DNA of 64,000 bases from Sphingomonas sp. UBA978. Its GTDB lineage: Bacteria; Pseudomonadota; Alphaproteobacteria; Sphingomonadales; Sphingomonadaceae. Position 1 is the stretch's first letter, and each line of letters opens with the position of its first letter. Positions 25,019 through 34,351 of the stretch are shown piece by piece. The stretch spans positions 1 through 64,000 of the forward strand of contig NZ_DBBS01000008.1 in the NCBI RefSeq assembly GCF_002292295.1, in the 5' to 3' direction. A model generated the notes under the pieces. That model saw only the letters and a program-made list of their open reading frames with translations, was not told the origin of the DNA and did not search any database. Made by a program: the position numbers and the translations under genes.

Positions 25019-27400
25019 CTAGCGCCCGACGAGCACGTCCCGCGCGGCCTCGGCGAGCTGCTGCACGCTGAACGGTTTGGGGAGGAAGGCGACGTTGTCG
25101 AGGTCGATCGACTTGCGCAACTGCTCCTCGGCATAGCCCGACATGAAGATGATCGGCAGGTCGGGATAGCGGTCGCGGGCGTGGCGGACCATGGTCGGGC
25201 CGTCCATCGTCGGCATCACCACGTCGCTGATGAGCAGGTCGGGGCGACCGTTGCGGTCGAGCAGGTCGAGCGCGGCCTCGCCATTCTCCGCGGTCATCAC
25301 GGTATAGCCCTGCCGCGTCAGCGCGCGCTCGGCGACGGCGCGGACCATATCCTCGTCCTCGACCAGCAGGATGGTGCCGGTGCCCCACATCTCGACCGGC
25401 TTGGCGGGTGGTCGCGCGAGCGGTGGTCGCGTTACCGTCCCCGCCGCATGCACGGGCAGATACATGGTGAATGTCGCGCCCTGGCCGGGCCGCGAGTCAG
25501 CGAAGATCCAGCCGCCCGACTGTTTGACGATGCCATAGACGGTGGACAGGCCAAGGCCGGTGCCCTTGCCCACCTCCTTGGTGGTGAAGAAGGGTTCGAA
25601 GATCTTGGGCAGGATTTCGGGCGGGATGCCGCCGCCGGTGTCGGTGACGACCAGCGCGGTATAATCCGCGACCGGCAGGATGTCGGACGCCATCGCGCGC
25701 ACTTCGCTGGCCGTCACCGCCTTGGTCTGGATCGTCAGGGTGCCGCCGCTGCGCGGATTGTGGGTCAGCATCGCGTCGCGCGCGTTGACCGCGAGGTTGA
25801 CGACGACCTGTTCGAGCTGGCCCGGATCGGCGCGGACCGCGCCCAGATTGCGGCCATGGGTGACGTCGAGCGTGATCTGCTCGCCCATCAGACGCTTGAG
25901 CAGGTTCGAGACCTCCGCGACGACGTCGGGCAACTGCAGCGTCTGCGGGCGCAGCGTCTGCTGGCGGCTGAACGCGAGCAGCTGGCGGGTGAGGCTGGCG
26001 GCGCGGTTCGAGTTGGTGCGGATCTGCTGGATGTCGTCATAGTCGCTGTCGCCGGGCGAATGGCGCATCATCATCAGGTCGCAATGGCCGATGATGGCGG
26101 TGAGGATATTGTTGAAATCGTGCGCGACGCCGCCGGCGAGTTGGCCGACCGCCTGCATCTTGGTCGCCTGCGCCACCTCGCGCTTCAGGCGGCTTTCCTC
26201 GCTATTGTCCTTGAGGCTGAGCAGCACCGCGGCATCGCCGAGGCCGCGCGCGCCGGCGATGGTGAGCGCGACCGGTTCCTCGGGATGGCTCTTGAGCCGG
26301 ACGGCCATGTCCGAGGAATGCGTCGCGCCCCCGGCGAAGCGGCGGATCGCATCGGCGACCGCGGTCTTGTCCTCGCGCACGACCAGGTCGCCGGGGTAGA
26401 GCGGCGGAGCATGCGGATCGACGCCGGCGGCGCGGATGAAGGCGTCGTTCATCTGCAGGAAGCGGCCCTCGCGATCGACCAGCGCCATGCCGAACGGCAT
26501 CAGGCTGACGAGGCTGCGGACATGCGCCGAGGCGCTGGCGCCGATCGCCGGGGCGGTATCCTCGTCGTCGAGCAGCGCGACGAGCACGGGCGCATCCTCG
26601 CTGTCCATGAAGGGAATCTGGACGACGCGCAGCGGCGTGCCGTCGAGCCCCTCGCGTTCGAAGCGGACGAGGCCGCGGCTGTCGGTGATGAGCAGCCGGG
26701 CGAAGTCGCGCCCGTCGATCGGCCCGACCGCGCCCAGCGCGCGCTCGGCGAGCACGCGGTTGGTCGCGCGGACGCGGCCGTCGGGGCCGATCAGCGCCGC
26801 CATCACCCCTGCCCCGCCGAGCCGGTCGCCGGTCGCGCCGCCGATCAGCGCCTCGGTCGAGGCGGCAAGGTCCTGGCGCTGGAGGACGACGAAGCGCCAG
26901 ACGAGCATGTCGCCGTCGTCGCCGGCGCGGGTGATATGCGCGGTGATGCGGTGGCGGCCAATGACGAGGCCCGCGATCTCGCCGCTGCCGTCGCGCCACG
27001 CGATGCGGCCGGCGTTACCGAGCAGCGCGACGCCATCGCCCTCAAGCGGCAGGCCGGGGGGCGTCGGAAAGCCGCCGAACAGCGTTTCGAACGCGTCGTT
27101 GGCGCAGACGAGGCGACCGGCGCGGTCAGTGATCGCCACCGCATCGCCGCTCGCCTGCGCGACGGCGCGGGTGAAGGCCCAGTCGATCGCATGGGGTTCG
27201 GCCGCGGCCTGCTGGCGCAGCAGGCGCCAACCGATGACGGCACCGGTGGCGACGATGCCGATGCCAAGGAAACCGGCGGCGACGGCGATGCTGCCGACGA
27301 GGAACAGGACGAGGCCGGCCGCGGCGATCGTCGCCCCGCCGGCGACGAGGATCGCGGCACGCTTCGGGTCGAGGCCGGCGGGGATCGGAAGGGACGCCAT
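25019..27400 (-). CDS. cckA: Hybrid sensor histidine kinase CckA
   Basis: 793 residues. Two adjacent N-terminal membrane segments (about 15-60) are followed by PAS-like modules (80-400). The H-box GVAHDFNNILTAIIGHCDLM carries His427, the ATPase domain shows NARDAM, DTGGGIPPE and GTGLGLSTVYG, and the C-terminal receiver carries phospho-Asp726 (ISDVVMPTMDG) and FLPKPFSVQQL. These H-box and receiver sequences are highly typical of CckA, which drives the ChpT-CtrA/CpdR cell-cycle relay. The ATG at 27400 is preferred over a TTG at 27439. Confidence 0.92.
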   Translation of the reverse strand: MASLPIPAGLDPKRAAILVAGGATIAAAGLVLFLVGSIAVAAGFLGIGIVATGAVIGWRLLRQQAAAEPHAIDWAFTRAVAQASGDAVAITDRAGRLVCANDAFETLFGGFPTPPGLPLEGDGVALLGNAGRIAWRDGSGEIAGLVIGRHRITAHITRAGDDGDMLVWRFVVLQRQDLAASTEALIGGATGDRLGGAGVMAALIGPDGRVRATNRVLAERALGAVGPIDGRDFARLLITDSRGLVRFEREGLDGTPLRVVQIPFMDSEDAPVLVALLDDEDTAPAIGASASAHVRSLVSLMPFGMALVDREGRFLQMNDAFIRAAGVDPHAPPLYPGDLVVREDKTAVADAIRRFAGGATHSSDMAVRLKSHPEEPVALTIAGARGLGDAAVLLSLKDNSEESRLKREVAQATKMQAVGQLAGGVAHDFNNILTAIIGHCDLMMMRHSPGDSDYDDIQQIRTNSNRAASLTRQLLAFSRQQTLRPQTLQLPDVVAEVSNLLKRLMGEQITLDVTHGRNLGAVRADPGQLEQVVVNLAVNARDAMLTHNPRSGGTLTIQTKAVTASEVRAMASDILPVADYTALVVTDTGGGIPPEILPKIFEPFFTTKEVGKGTGLGLSTVYGIVKQSGGWIFADSRPGQGATFTMYLPVHAAGTVTRPPLARPPAKPVEMWGTGTILLVEDEDMVRAVAERALTRQGYTVMTAENGEAALDLLDRNGRPDLLISDVVMPTMDGPTMVRHARDRYPDLPIIFMSGYAEEQLRKSIDLDNVAFLPKPFSVQQLAEAARDVLVGR

Positions 27401-27508
27401 GTCGGCGCCGTCATCGCGGGATGTGACGCCCGCCGTCAAGCGATTGGTTTGACTGGTTGAGGCTCCGGCCCGCAGCGCCGGAGGGATCGGGCTCTCGCCG
27501 CGGCGCGA

Positions 27509-27538
27509 CCGTCACCCCGGATCGGTCCGGGGTGACGG
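27509..27538. repeat. REP-like palindrome (GTCACCCCGG type)
   Basis: CCGTCACCCCGGA and TCCGGGGTGACGG, perfect 13-base arms around TCGG, lie between cckA and the M13 peptidase gene. Sequences of this GTCACCCCGG...CCGGGGTGAC form are commonly dispersed in sphingomonad and related genomes (from general knowledge). No T-tract follows, so termination would not be of the standard type. This is the only copy I noticed in the window. Confidence 0.65.
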
Positions 27539-27556
27539 CACGATAGATCCGGGGCG

Positions 27557-29620
27557 TTACCAGATCTTGATGCGGTCGGCGGGGGCCAGATAATATTTCT
27601 GCCCCGGCTTCACGTTGAACGCCGGATACCAGGCGTCGAGGTTGCGGACGACATAGGCGCGCCACTGGCCCGGCGTGTGCGGATCGGTGGTGAGCTGGTT
27701 CTTGATCGACGCCTCGCGCGCCTTGGTCTGCCAGACCTGACCGAAGCCCATGAAGAAGCGCTGGTCGCCGGTGAAGCCGTCGAGCACCGGTGCCTTCTTG
27801 CCCTTCAGCGACAATTTGTACGCGTCATAGGCGACGTTGATGCCGGCGAGGTCGGCCATGTTCTCGCCCAGCGTCAGCTGGCCGTTGACGTGGCTGCCCG
27901 GGATCGGTTCGTAGGCGGCATATTGCGCGACGACCTTGTCGGTCAGCGCGCTGAAGCGCTTGACGTCCTCCGCGGTCCACCAGTCCGAGAAATTGCCCTT
28001 CGGATCGAACTTGCGGCCCTGGTCGTCGAAGTGGTGCGAAAGCTCGTGGCCGATCACCGCGCCGATCGCGCCATAGTTCACCGCCGGATCGGCGTTGGGG
28101 TCGAAGAACGGCGGCTGGAGGATCGCGGCCGGGAAGACGACCTCGTTCATCAGCGGATTGGCATAGGCGTTGACCGTCTGCGGGGTCATGAACCATTCGC
28201 TGCGATCGACCGGCTTGCCGATCTTGTCGAGCTGCCGCTTGTATTCGAACTCCGCGACGCGATCGGCGTTGCCGAGCACGTCACCCTTCACCACGCGCAG
28301 GTTGGTGTAGTCGCGGAACTTGTCCGGATAGCCGATCTTGGGGGTGAATGCCGCCAGCTTGGCGCGCGCCTTCACCTTCGTCTCGGGCGCCATCCATTCG
28401 AGCCGGGCGAGGCGCGCATCCATCGCCGAAATCAGGTTGCGGACGAGCTCGTCCGCCTTGGCCTTCGCCTCGGGCGGGAAATATTTCTGGACGTAGATCT
28501 GGCCGACCGCCTCACCCAGGCTGCCGTTGACGAGATCGACGCCGCGCTTCCAGCGCTCCTTGAGCTGCGGCGTGCCCGACAGCGTCGTGCCGTAGAAGGC
28601 GAACTGGGTGTTGACGAAGTTGGACGACAGCAGCGGCGCGGCGTTCGAGATGGTGTGGAAGGCGAGATATTCCTTCCATACCGGCAGCGGCGTCGCCGCG
28701 ACGATCTTCGCGGTCGCGGTCAGCGCCGAGGGCTGGCCGACGATGACGCGGGTCTGGCTGCCGAGGCCCTGCGCGGCGAGCATCGCCTTCCAGTCGAAGC
28801 CCGGCATCGCGGTGGCGAGCTGCTCGACCGGCATCGGGTTGTAGCCCTTTTCGACCTGACGCAGCTCGGCACGCTCCCAATGGACCTGCGCAATGCTCTT
28901 CTCGAGGTCGAAGATGCGCTGCGCCGAACCCTGCGGATCGGGCTGACCGGCCATGCGCAGCATGTCGGCAATATAGGCGACGTACTTCGTACGCGCCTCG
29001 GCGAACTTGGGGTCGTCCTTGAGGAAATAGTCACGGTCCGGCAAGCCGATGCCGCCCTGGCCGAGGTAGACCGCGTAGACGGTATTGTCCTTGAGGTCCT
29101 GCTGCACGCCTGCGCCGATCGGCACGTCGATGCCGTGCATCGTCGCCTCGCCGAACGCCTTGGCGAGATCGGCCGGCGTGGCGATCGCGGCGATTTTCGC
29201 CAGATAGGGCTTCAGCGGCGCGGCACCGGCAGCCTCGATCGCGGGCGCGTCCATGAAGCTGGCATAGGTGTCGCCGATCTTCGCCGAGACGGGGTCGCCA
29301 CCCGGATTGGCGGCGGAGCCCTCGATCACCGCGCGGGTGCGCTCGTCGGACAGGTTGCGCAGGATCGCGAAGCCGCCCCAGCTCGACCGGTCGGCCGGGA
29401 TTTCGGTGCGGGCCATCCAGGCGCCGTTGACGTAATTGTAGAAATCGTTGCCCGGCAGCACCGCCTTGTCCATCGCGGTGAGGTCGACGCCGAAGTCGCC
29501 GAGCTGCGGCTTGCCGGGTACGGACTTCGCGGCGGGGGCGGCCGGCGTGGCGGTCTGGGCGTAGACGACGCCGGACGCGGCGGAGGCGAGCAGAAGAGCG
29601 GCGAGAACCGGTTTGCGCAT
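27557..29620 (-). CDS. M13-family (neprilysin-like, PepO) metallopeptidase, secreted
   Basis: 687 residues with a Sec signal peptide (MRKPVLAALLLASAASGVVYAQ, cut near 22). The zinc site is HELSH at about 525-529 with the third ligand in GENMADLAG (Glu587). NAYANPLMNEVVFPAAIL is the NAY substrate-binding motif of the family. Such enzymes cleave short peptides, here in the periplasm. It is a single gene on the minus strand, separated from cckA by a REP-like palindrome. Confidence 0.93.
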   Translation of the reverse strand: MRKPVLAALLLASAASGVVYAQTATPAAPAAKSVPGKPQLGDFGVDLTAMDKAVLPGNDFYNYVNGAWMARTEIPADRSSWGGFAILRNLSDERTRAVIEGSAANPGGDPVSAKIGDTYASFMDAPAIEAAGAAPLKPYLAKIAAIATPADLAKAFGEATMHGIDVPIGAGVQQDLKDNTVYAVYLGQGGIGLPDRDYFLKDDPKFAEARTKYVAYIADMLRMAGQPDPQGSAQRIFDLEKSIAQVHWERAELRQVEKGYNPMPVEQLATAMPGFDWKAMLAAQGLGSQTRVIVGQPSALTATAKIVAATPLPVWKEYLAFHTISNAAPLLSSNFVNTQFAFYGTTLSGTPQLKERWKRGVDLVNGSLGEAVGQIYVQKYFPPEAKAKADELVRNLISAMDARLARLEWMAPETKVKARAKLAAFTPKIGYPDKFRDYTNLRVVKGDVLGNADRVAEFEYKRQLDKIGKPVDRSEWFMTPQTVNAYANPLMNEVVFPAAILQPPFFDPNADPAVNYGAIGAVIGHELSHHFDDQGRKFDPKGNFSDWWTAEDVKRFSALTDKVVAQYAAYEPIPGSHVNGQLTLGENMADLAGINVAYDAYKLSLKGKKAPVLDGFTGDQRFFMGFGQVWQTKAREASIKNQLTTDPHTPGQWRAYVVRNLDAWYPAFNVKPGQKYYLAPADRIKIW

Positions 29621-29695
29621 GAATGGCCCTTTTGAAGGAAAGAACGGAAAATCAGACTCGGTATGACCGGTGTTGTAGCCGGTTAGAACGCCTCG

Positions 29696-30271
29696 TCAAA
29701 TATGGTTTCGATTGTGACGATGTCGCCATTTGCGCGCGATCCACAGGCGCCAGCCGAGCGCCGACAGCGCATAGCCGAGCAGCGCGCAGCCCGTGGTCAG
29801 GACGATCAGGCCGAGCCCGAACGCCGGCCCCTGCGACCACAGCCAGTGGAGCGCGCCGGTGAGCCATTGCAGCCAGCCGGTCGCGGCCTCGGTGACGGGC
29901 TGGGTGATAGCGGGCGCATCGCTGCGCAGCAGCCACGTGCCGATCTTGTAGGCGACGAACCACAGGAACGGGGTGGTGAACGGATTGGTGATGAACGTGG
30001 TCAGCGCCGCCACCGGCACGTTGGCGCGAAACGGCAGCGCGAAGAGGGCGGCGATCGCGATCTGCGCGACCGGAAACAGGAAACCCGCGACCATGCCGAG
30101 CGCGACGCCGCGTGGCACCGAGCGGCGATTGAAGCGCCACAGGCCCGGCTCCATCACGCGATGCGCCACGGGCCGCAGCAGCCGGTTCGATTCCATCGAA
30201 TCCCGCGTCGGCATGTTGCGCCGGCACCAGGCGAGACTCTTGTGGACCATGCCCGGGGCCGGCGACGCCAT
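29696..30271 (-). CDS. DUF2062 membrane protein
   Basis: 191 residues. An N-terminal soluble part is followed by SVPRGVALGMVAGFLFPVAQ and TFITNPFTTPFLWF, the conserved DUF2062 blocks, and then two to three hydrophobic segments to the C-terminus. The domain is of unknown function, sometimes found with glycosyltransferases. The start ATG at 30271 overlaps the smpB stop (ATGA), so it is translated with smpB. Confidence 0.82.
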   Translation of the reverse strand: MASPAPGMVHKSLAWCRRNMPTRDSMESNRLLRPVAHRVMEPGLWRFNRRSVPRGVALGMVAGFLFPVAQIAIAALFALPFRANVPVAALTTFITNPFTTPFLWFVAYKIGTWLLRSDAPAITQPVTEAATGWLQWLTGALHWLWSQGPAFGLGLIVLTTGCALLGYALSALGWRLWIARKWRHRHNRNHI

Positions 30272-30753
30272 CAGCCCCGATCGCGCATGATTCGTCCGGC
30301 TTCCCGCTTCCATTCGCGCTCCTTGATCGCGGCGCGCTTGTCGTGGTCCTTGCGCCCCTTGGCCAGGGCGAGTTCCACCTTCGCGCGGCCGCGGCCGTTG
30401 AAATAGACACTGAGCGGCACGAGGGTCATGCCCTCGCGCGCGACCGCGCCGTGGAGCTTGTTTATCTCGCGTTCGTGAAGCAGCAATTTACGGGGCCGCT
30501 TGGCCTCGTGGTTGTAGCGGTTGCCGTGGCTGAATTCGGGCACGTTGGCGTTGACCAGCCAGACCGATCCGTCGCGCACCTCGGCATAGCTTTCGGCGAT
30601 GCTGCCCTCGCCGAAGCGGAGCGACTTCACCTCGGTGCCGGTAAGCGCGATGCCCGCCTCGTAGACGGTGTCGATGCTGTATTCGAACCGTGCCTTGCGA
30701 TTCTCGGCGACGATCTTCTTCTTGTCGAAGGTGGCGGGTTTGGGACGCGACAT
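30271..30753 (-). CDS. smpB: SsrA-binding protein SmpB
   Basis: 160 residues. The protein reads IVAENRKARFEYSIDT, GTEVKSLRFGEGSIAESYAEV, then a basic C-terminal tail (KGRKDHDKRAAIKEREWKRE), the standard architecture. It delivers tmRNA to stalled ribosomes. The ssrA gene itself is not in the window. The ATG at 30753 gives MSRPKPATFDKKK; longer in-frame extensions reach into the divergent gene. Confidence 0.95.
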   Translation of the reverse strand: MSRPKPATFDKKKIVAENRKARFEYSIDTVYEAGIALTGTEVKSLRFGEGSIAESYAEVRDGSVWLVNANVPEFSHGNRYNHEAKRPRKLLLHEREINKLHGAVAREGMTLVPLSVYFNGRGRAKVELALAKGRKDHDKRAAIKEREWKREAGRIMRDRG

Positions 30754-30840
30754 GTGAGGGCGATGTAGGGGGTGATGGGGGGCAAGGGAAGCGGGGTGGC
30801 GACGATTGCGCCGACCACCGCGTGTGATAGCATCTCGTCC

Positions 30841-31347
30841 ATGATCGACTGGCGCGCCATGACCGGAACCTCGCTGGTGAATGCCGTGCTGGCCATGTCG
30901 CTTGCCGGCCTGTTCGCTCCTGTCCCGTTTTTCGTGTGCGCGGACTGCGGCGGCGGCTGGTGGTTCGGCGAACCCGATCCGATCGTCGCGATCGAGCTGG
31001 GCAGCCACGTCAATGTGTACCCGATCGACGCGGTGCCGACGCCAATGGTCGCGGGCGGATCACCGACGCCGGTCGTCGTTCGCAGACCGTGCGCCGGGCA
31101 GGAACCGGTCGATCGCCTCCCACGGCTGATCGATGCGAGACTGCCCGGCGCAATAGACCTCGGAAACATAACTGCCTGCGTCCACATCGGCGCCACCGGG
31201 CGGCCGGATGCCGTCCGTGTCGTCCGTCAATCGTCGCGACGGGCGACGGCGGCACTGCGCCGGCTTGTTCCGACGTGGACGTTCATGCCCGCCTATCGCA
31301 ACGACAGACCCGTGGAATCCTGGGTCGCGGTGCAAGCCGTCCGTTAA
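30841..31347 (+). CDS. Secreted protein with a TonB-C-like C-terminus, function unknown
   Basis: 168 residues. A hydrophobic stretch (about 10-30) acts as a signal peptide or anchor, followed by a CADCGGGWW patch. The last 55 residues follow the TonB C-terminal pattern: a GRPDAVRVVRQSS strand, an ALRRLVPTWTFMPA block and a VESWVAV end. Real TonB proteins have a Pro-rich spacer, which is missing here, so this is more likely a periplasmic TonB-C-fold protein than an energiser. An internal ATG at 30859 is an alternative start. It is convergent with dapA. Confidence 0.62.
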   Translation: MIDWRAMTGTSLVNAVLAMSLAGLFAPVPFFVCADCGGGWWFGEPDPIVAIELGSHVNVYPIDAVPTPMVAGGSPTPVVVRRPCAGQEPVDRLPRLIDARLPGAIDLGNITACVHIGATGRPDAVRVVRQSSRRATAALRRLVPTWTFMPAYRNDRPVESWVAVQAVR

Positions 31348-31357
31348 ACGCCGTCCG

Positions 31358-32242
31358 TCAAACGAGGCCCGCATGCGCCAGCGCCGCGTCGACCGCGGCG
31401 CGCGAGGCGTCCGATGGCCAGGTCATCGGCAGGCGGATGCCGTCGGGGAAGCCGGGGCGGACGCGGGTCATCGCGTATTTGACCGGGCCGGGGGATGCGT
31501 CGGTGAACAGCGCGTCGTGGAGCGGGTAGAGCCGGTCCTGCAGCGCCAGCGCTGCCGCATAATCGCCGGACTGGCAGGCGGCCTGGAAGTCGGCGCACAG
31601 GCGCGGCGCGACGTTGGCGGAGACGGAAATGCAGCCCCTGCCCCCCATTGCGTTGAACGCCAGCGCCATGTCGTCGTTGCCCGACAGCTGGACGAAGTCC
31701 GGACCGCAGGCGTCGCGATGCGCGGAGACGCGGGCGATGGCGCCGCTGGCGTCCTTCACCGCCACGAACACCTTTGGAAAGGCGTTGACGATCCGGGCGA
31801 GCGTCGCGGGCTGGATGTCCGTCACGGTGCGGGCGGGAACGTTGTAGAGGACGATCGGCAGTTCGGCCGTCTCCGCCAGCCTGGCGAAATGCTGGTAGAT
31901 GCCCTCCTGACCCGGGCGGTTGTAGTAAGGCGGGACCATCAGCGCGGCATCGGCGCCGGCATCGCGGGCACGGGTGATGTTGGCGGCGGCGACCGCGGTG
32001 TCGTTCGATCCGGCGCCGGCGATGACCGGCACGCGCCCCGCGGTTTGGTCGACGCAGACCTGGACGATGGCGAAATGCTCGTCGGCGGTCAGCGTCGCCG
32101 CCTCGCCGGTGGTGCCGCAGGGGACGAGCGCGGACGAGCCCTCGGCGATCTGCCAGTCGATCAGCGCGCGATAGGCGGCTTCGTCGAATGCGCCGTCTTG
32201 CGTGAAGGGCGTGACGAGGGCGGGGATGGAACCTGAAAACAT
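31358..32242 (-). CDS. dapA: 4-Hydroxy-tetrahydrodipicolinate synthase
   Basis: 294 residues, a (beta/alpha)8 aldolase. Schiff-base Lys163 is in VAVKDASGA, Tyr133 in LYNVPART and the GTTGE loop at 43-47. It condenses pyruvate with aspartate semialdehyde, the first committed step to lysine and meso-diaminopimelate. The ATG at 32242 is chosen; the reading frame stays open far upstream only because it lies antisense to the lytic transglycosylase gene. Confidence 0.95.
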   Translation of the reverse strand: MFSGSIPALVTPFTQDGAFDEAAYRALIDWQIAEGSSALVPCGTTGEAATLTADEHFAIVQVCVDQTAGRVPVIAGAGSNDTAVAAANITRARDAGADAALMVPPYYNRPGQEGIYQHFARLAETAELPIVLYNVPARTVTDIQPATLARIVNAFPKVFVAVKDASGAIARVSAHRDACGPDFVQLSGNDDMALAFNAMGGRGCISVSANVAPRLCADFQAACQSGDYAAALALQDRLYPLHDALFTDASPGPVKYAMTRVRPGFPDGIRLPMTWPSDASRAAVDAALAHAGLV

Positions 32243-32320
32243 GAGGTAATTCGCGCTCCTGCTGCGCCGGGACGGGTTTTCGTTCAGGACAGATACGGGT
32301 GGAGGCCGTATGATGTCCAC

Positions 32321-34348
32321 ATGCACCCAGCCACGCTTCCGATCGGACTTCTTCTCGCCACCTTCGTCGGGGTCTCCGCGGCTCCCCTTCAGATGCAGGT
32401 CCAGCCCGTGCCGCAGGCGCCGGCGGATCAGGATCAGCTCGACCGCTATCGCACGCAGATGGCGAACATGTCGCCGCGGGCGCCGCAGACCCCCGCGGAT
32501 GGGGCGATCGCCGCCGCCATCGCGCAGTGGAAGGCGATCCAGCAGACCGATGCGCTGCCCTTCGACAGCTATGCCGGGTTCCTGATGGCGCATCCGGGCT
32601 GGCCCGGCGAGCCCGCCAACAGGCGTGCCGCGGAGAAGCAGGCGGTGAACGCCGCGCCAGCCAATGCCATCGCCTATTTCACCCGCTTCGCGCCGCAGAG
32701 CGGTGCGGGGCTGGTCGCGCAGGCACGGGCGTTGCAGGCGACCGGTCGGATGGTCGAAGCGCAGGCTGCGGCGCGGGCGGCGTGGCGCAAGGGCGGCCTG
32801 GCGGCGAACGACGAGGCGACGGTGCTGACCGGCTTCGCGAGCGCGCTGACGCCGGACGATCACGATGCGCGGATGGATGCCCTGCTGTGGCAGAATGCGA
32901 CCGGGGTCGCCGCCCGCCAGATCGCCTATACCAGCCCGTCGCGGCGGCCGGTGTTCGAGGCGCGGCTGGCGTTCCGCTCCAACACGGCCAATGCCGCCGA
33001 CCTGGCGATGCGGACGCAGGATCAATATGCGAGCGATCCCGGCTATGTCGCCGACCGCGCGACCTGGCTGCGCAACACCGGCGCGTCGCCGACCGCGCGG
33101 TCGTGGCTGGCGCGGCCGCGTGCACTCGCGAGCCGGCCGGGCGACGTCGAGAAATGGTATGAGGTGCTGCTGGTCAACGCCCGCGCCGCGCAGGCGGACG
33201 GTCAGTATCAGCTCGCCTATGATATCGCGCGGCAAGTCGACGACGCCTATCCCGCCGGGACCGACGTATCGACCAAACCCTATGGCGAGCGCGACGATTA
33301 CACCAGCCTCGCCTGGCTCGCCGGACAGGTCGCGATGAAGTCGCTCGGCCGCCCTGCCGATGCGATGGTGATGTTCGAGCGCTACGGCCGCGGCAGCCAG
33401 TCGCCGCAGACGCGGGCCAAGGGCTTCTACTGGGCGGGCCGCGCGGCGGAGGCGGCCGGCAAGGCGACCGAGGCCGCGGGCTATTATGCGCGGGCCGGCG
33501 GCTATCGCGACCAATTCTACGGGCAACTGGCGCTCGAGCGGACCGGCAAGCCGCTGGTTGCGCCGCCGGCGATCGGCGCACCCGTGATCGCGCCCGCTGT
33601 GCGGCAGGCGTTCGCCGCCCGCGAGACGGTGCGCGCGGCGCGCTTCCTGGGCATGATCGGCCAGTGGCAGGATCAGACCGCCTTCGTTCGCCAGATCGCG
33701 GCGCAGGCGACCAGCGACACCGATCATCTGCTCGCCGCGGAACTGTCGCGCGAGATCAACCGGCCGGACCTGGGCGTGATGGTCGGGCGCAGCGCGATGC
33801 AGAACGGCCTGTCCGACTATTCGGCGACGGGCTTTCCGACGGTGAGCGTGCCGACCGGTTACGAGGACAATTGGACGCTGATCCACGCGATCGCACGGCA
33901 GGAGAGCCAGTTCGACAAGACCGCGGTCAGCCATGCCGGCGCACGCGGGCTGATGCAGCTGATGCCCGCCACCGCGCGCGAGCAATCGGGCAAGATCGGC
34001 ATCTCCTACGACCCCGCCTCGCTGACCAGCGATCCCAATCTGTCGATCATGCTGGGATCGAGCTATTTCCAGCGGATCTTCGGCATCTACGGCAGTTATC
34101 CGCTGGCGATCGCCGCCTATAATGCGGGCGGCGGCAACGTGAACAAATGGCTGCGTGCCAATGGCGACCCGCGCACCGGCGGCGTCGACATGGTCGACTG
34201 GATCGAGGCGATCCCGTATCAGGAAACCCGTAACTACGTGCAGCGCGTGCTGGAGAATGCGGTCGTCTACGACCTCATCAATCCCGCCCGGGCGAAGAGC
34301 CGGGGCCCCGCGAACCTCAGCTGGTATCTAGGCAAGCGGCCGGGCTGA
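32321..34348 (+). CDS. Soluble lytic murein transglycosylase (Slt70-like)
   Basis: 675 residues with a signal peptide (about 1-20). A long alpha-helical, TPR-like ring domain (about 60-500) precedes the SLT catalytic domain (about 510-650). The catalytic Glu528 is in ARQESQFDK, followed by GLMQLMPATA and AIAAYNAGGGNV. It cleaves peptidoglycan glycan strands in the periplasm to anhydro-muropeptides. It is followed after three bases by greB. Confidence 0.92.
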   Translation: MHPATLPIGLLLATFVGVSAAPLQMQVQPVPQAPADQDQLDRYRTQMANMSPRAPQTPADGAIAAAIAQWKAIQQTDALPFDSYAGFLMAHPGWPGEPANRRAAEKQAVNAAPANAIAYFTRFAPQSGAGLVAQARALQATGRMVEAQAAARAAWRKGGLAANDEATVLTGFASALTPDDHDARMDALLWQNATGVAARQIAYTSPSRRPVFEARLAFRSNTANAADLAMRTQDQYASDPGYVADRATWLRNTGASPTARSWLARPRALASRPGDVEKWYEVLLVNARAAQADGQYQLAYDIARQVDDAYPAGTDVSTKPYGERDDYTSLAWLAGQVAMKSLGRPADAMVMFERYGRGSQSPQTRAKGFYWAGRAAEAAGKATEAAGYYARAGGYRDQFYGQLALERTGKPLVAPPAIGAPVIAPAVRQAFAARETVRAARFLGMIGQWQDQTAFVRQIAAQATSDTDHLLAAELSREINRPDLGVMVGRSAMQNGLSDYSATGFPTVSVPTGYEDNWTLIHAIARQESQFDKTAVSHAGARGLMQLMPATAREQSGKIGISYDPASLTSDPNLSIMLGSSYFQRIFGIYGSYPLAIAAYNAGGGNVNKWLRANGDPRTGGVDMVDWIEAIPYQETRNYVQRVLENAVVYDLINPARAKSRGPANLSWYLGKRPG

Positions 34349-34351
34349 TCC

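Noticed and set aside
24509..27460. A 983-residue open frame antisense to cckA and the response regulator
   Set aside because: A codon-bias shadow with no recognisable domain; the minus strand encodes complete conserved proteins.
31358..33985. An 875-residue version of DapA
   Set aside because: The extra N-terminal part is antisense to the lytic transglycosylase gene; DapA is complete from 32242.
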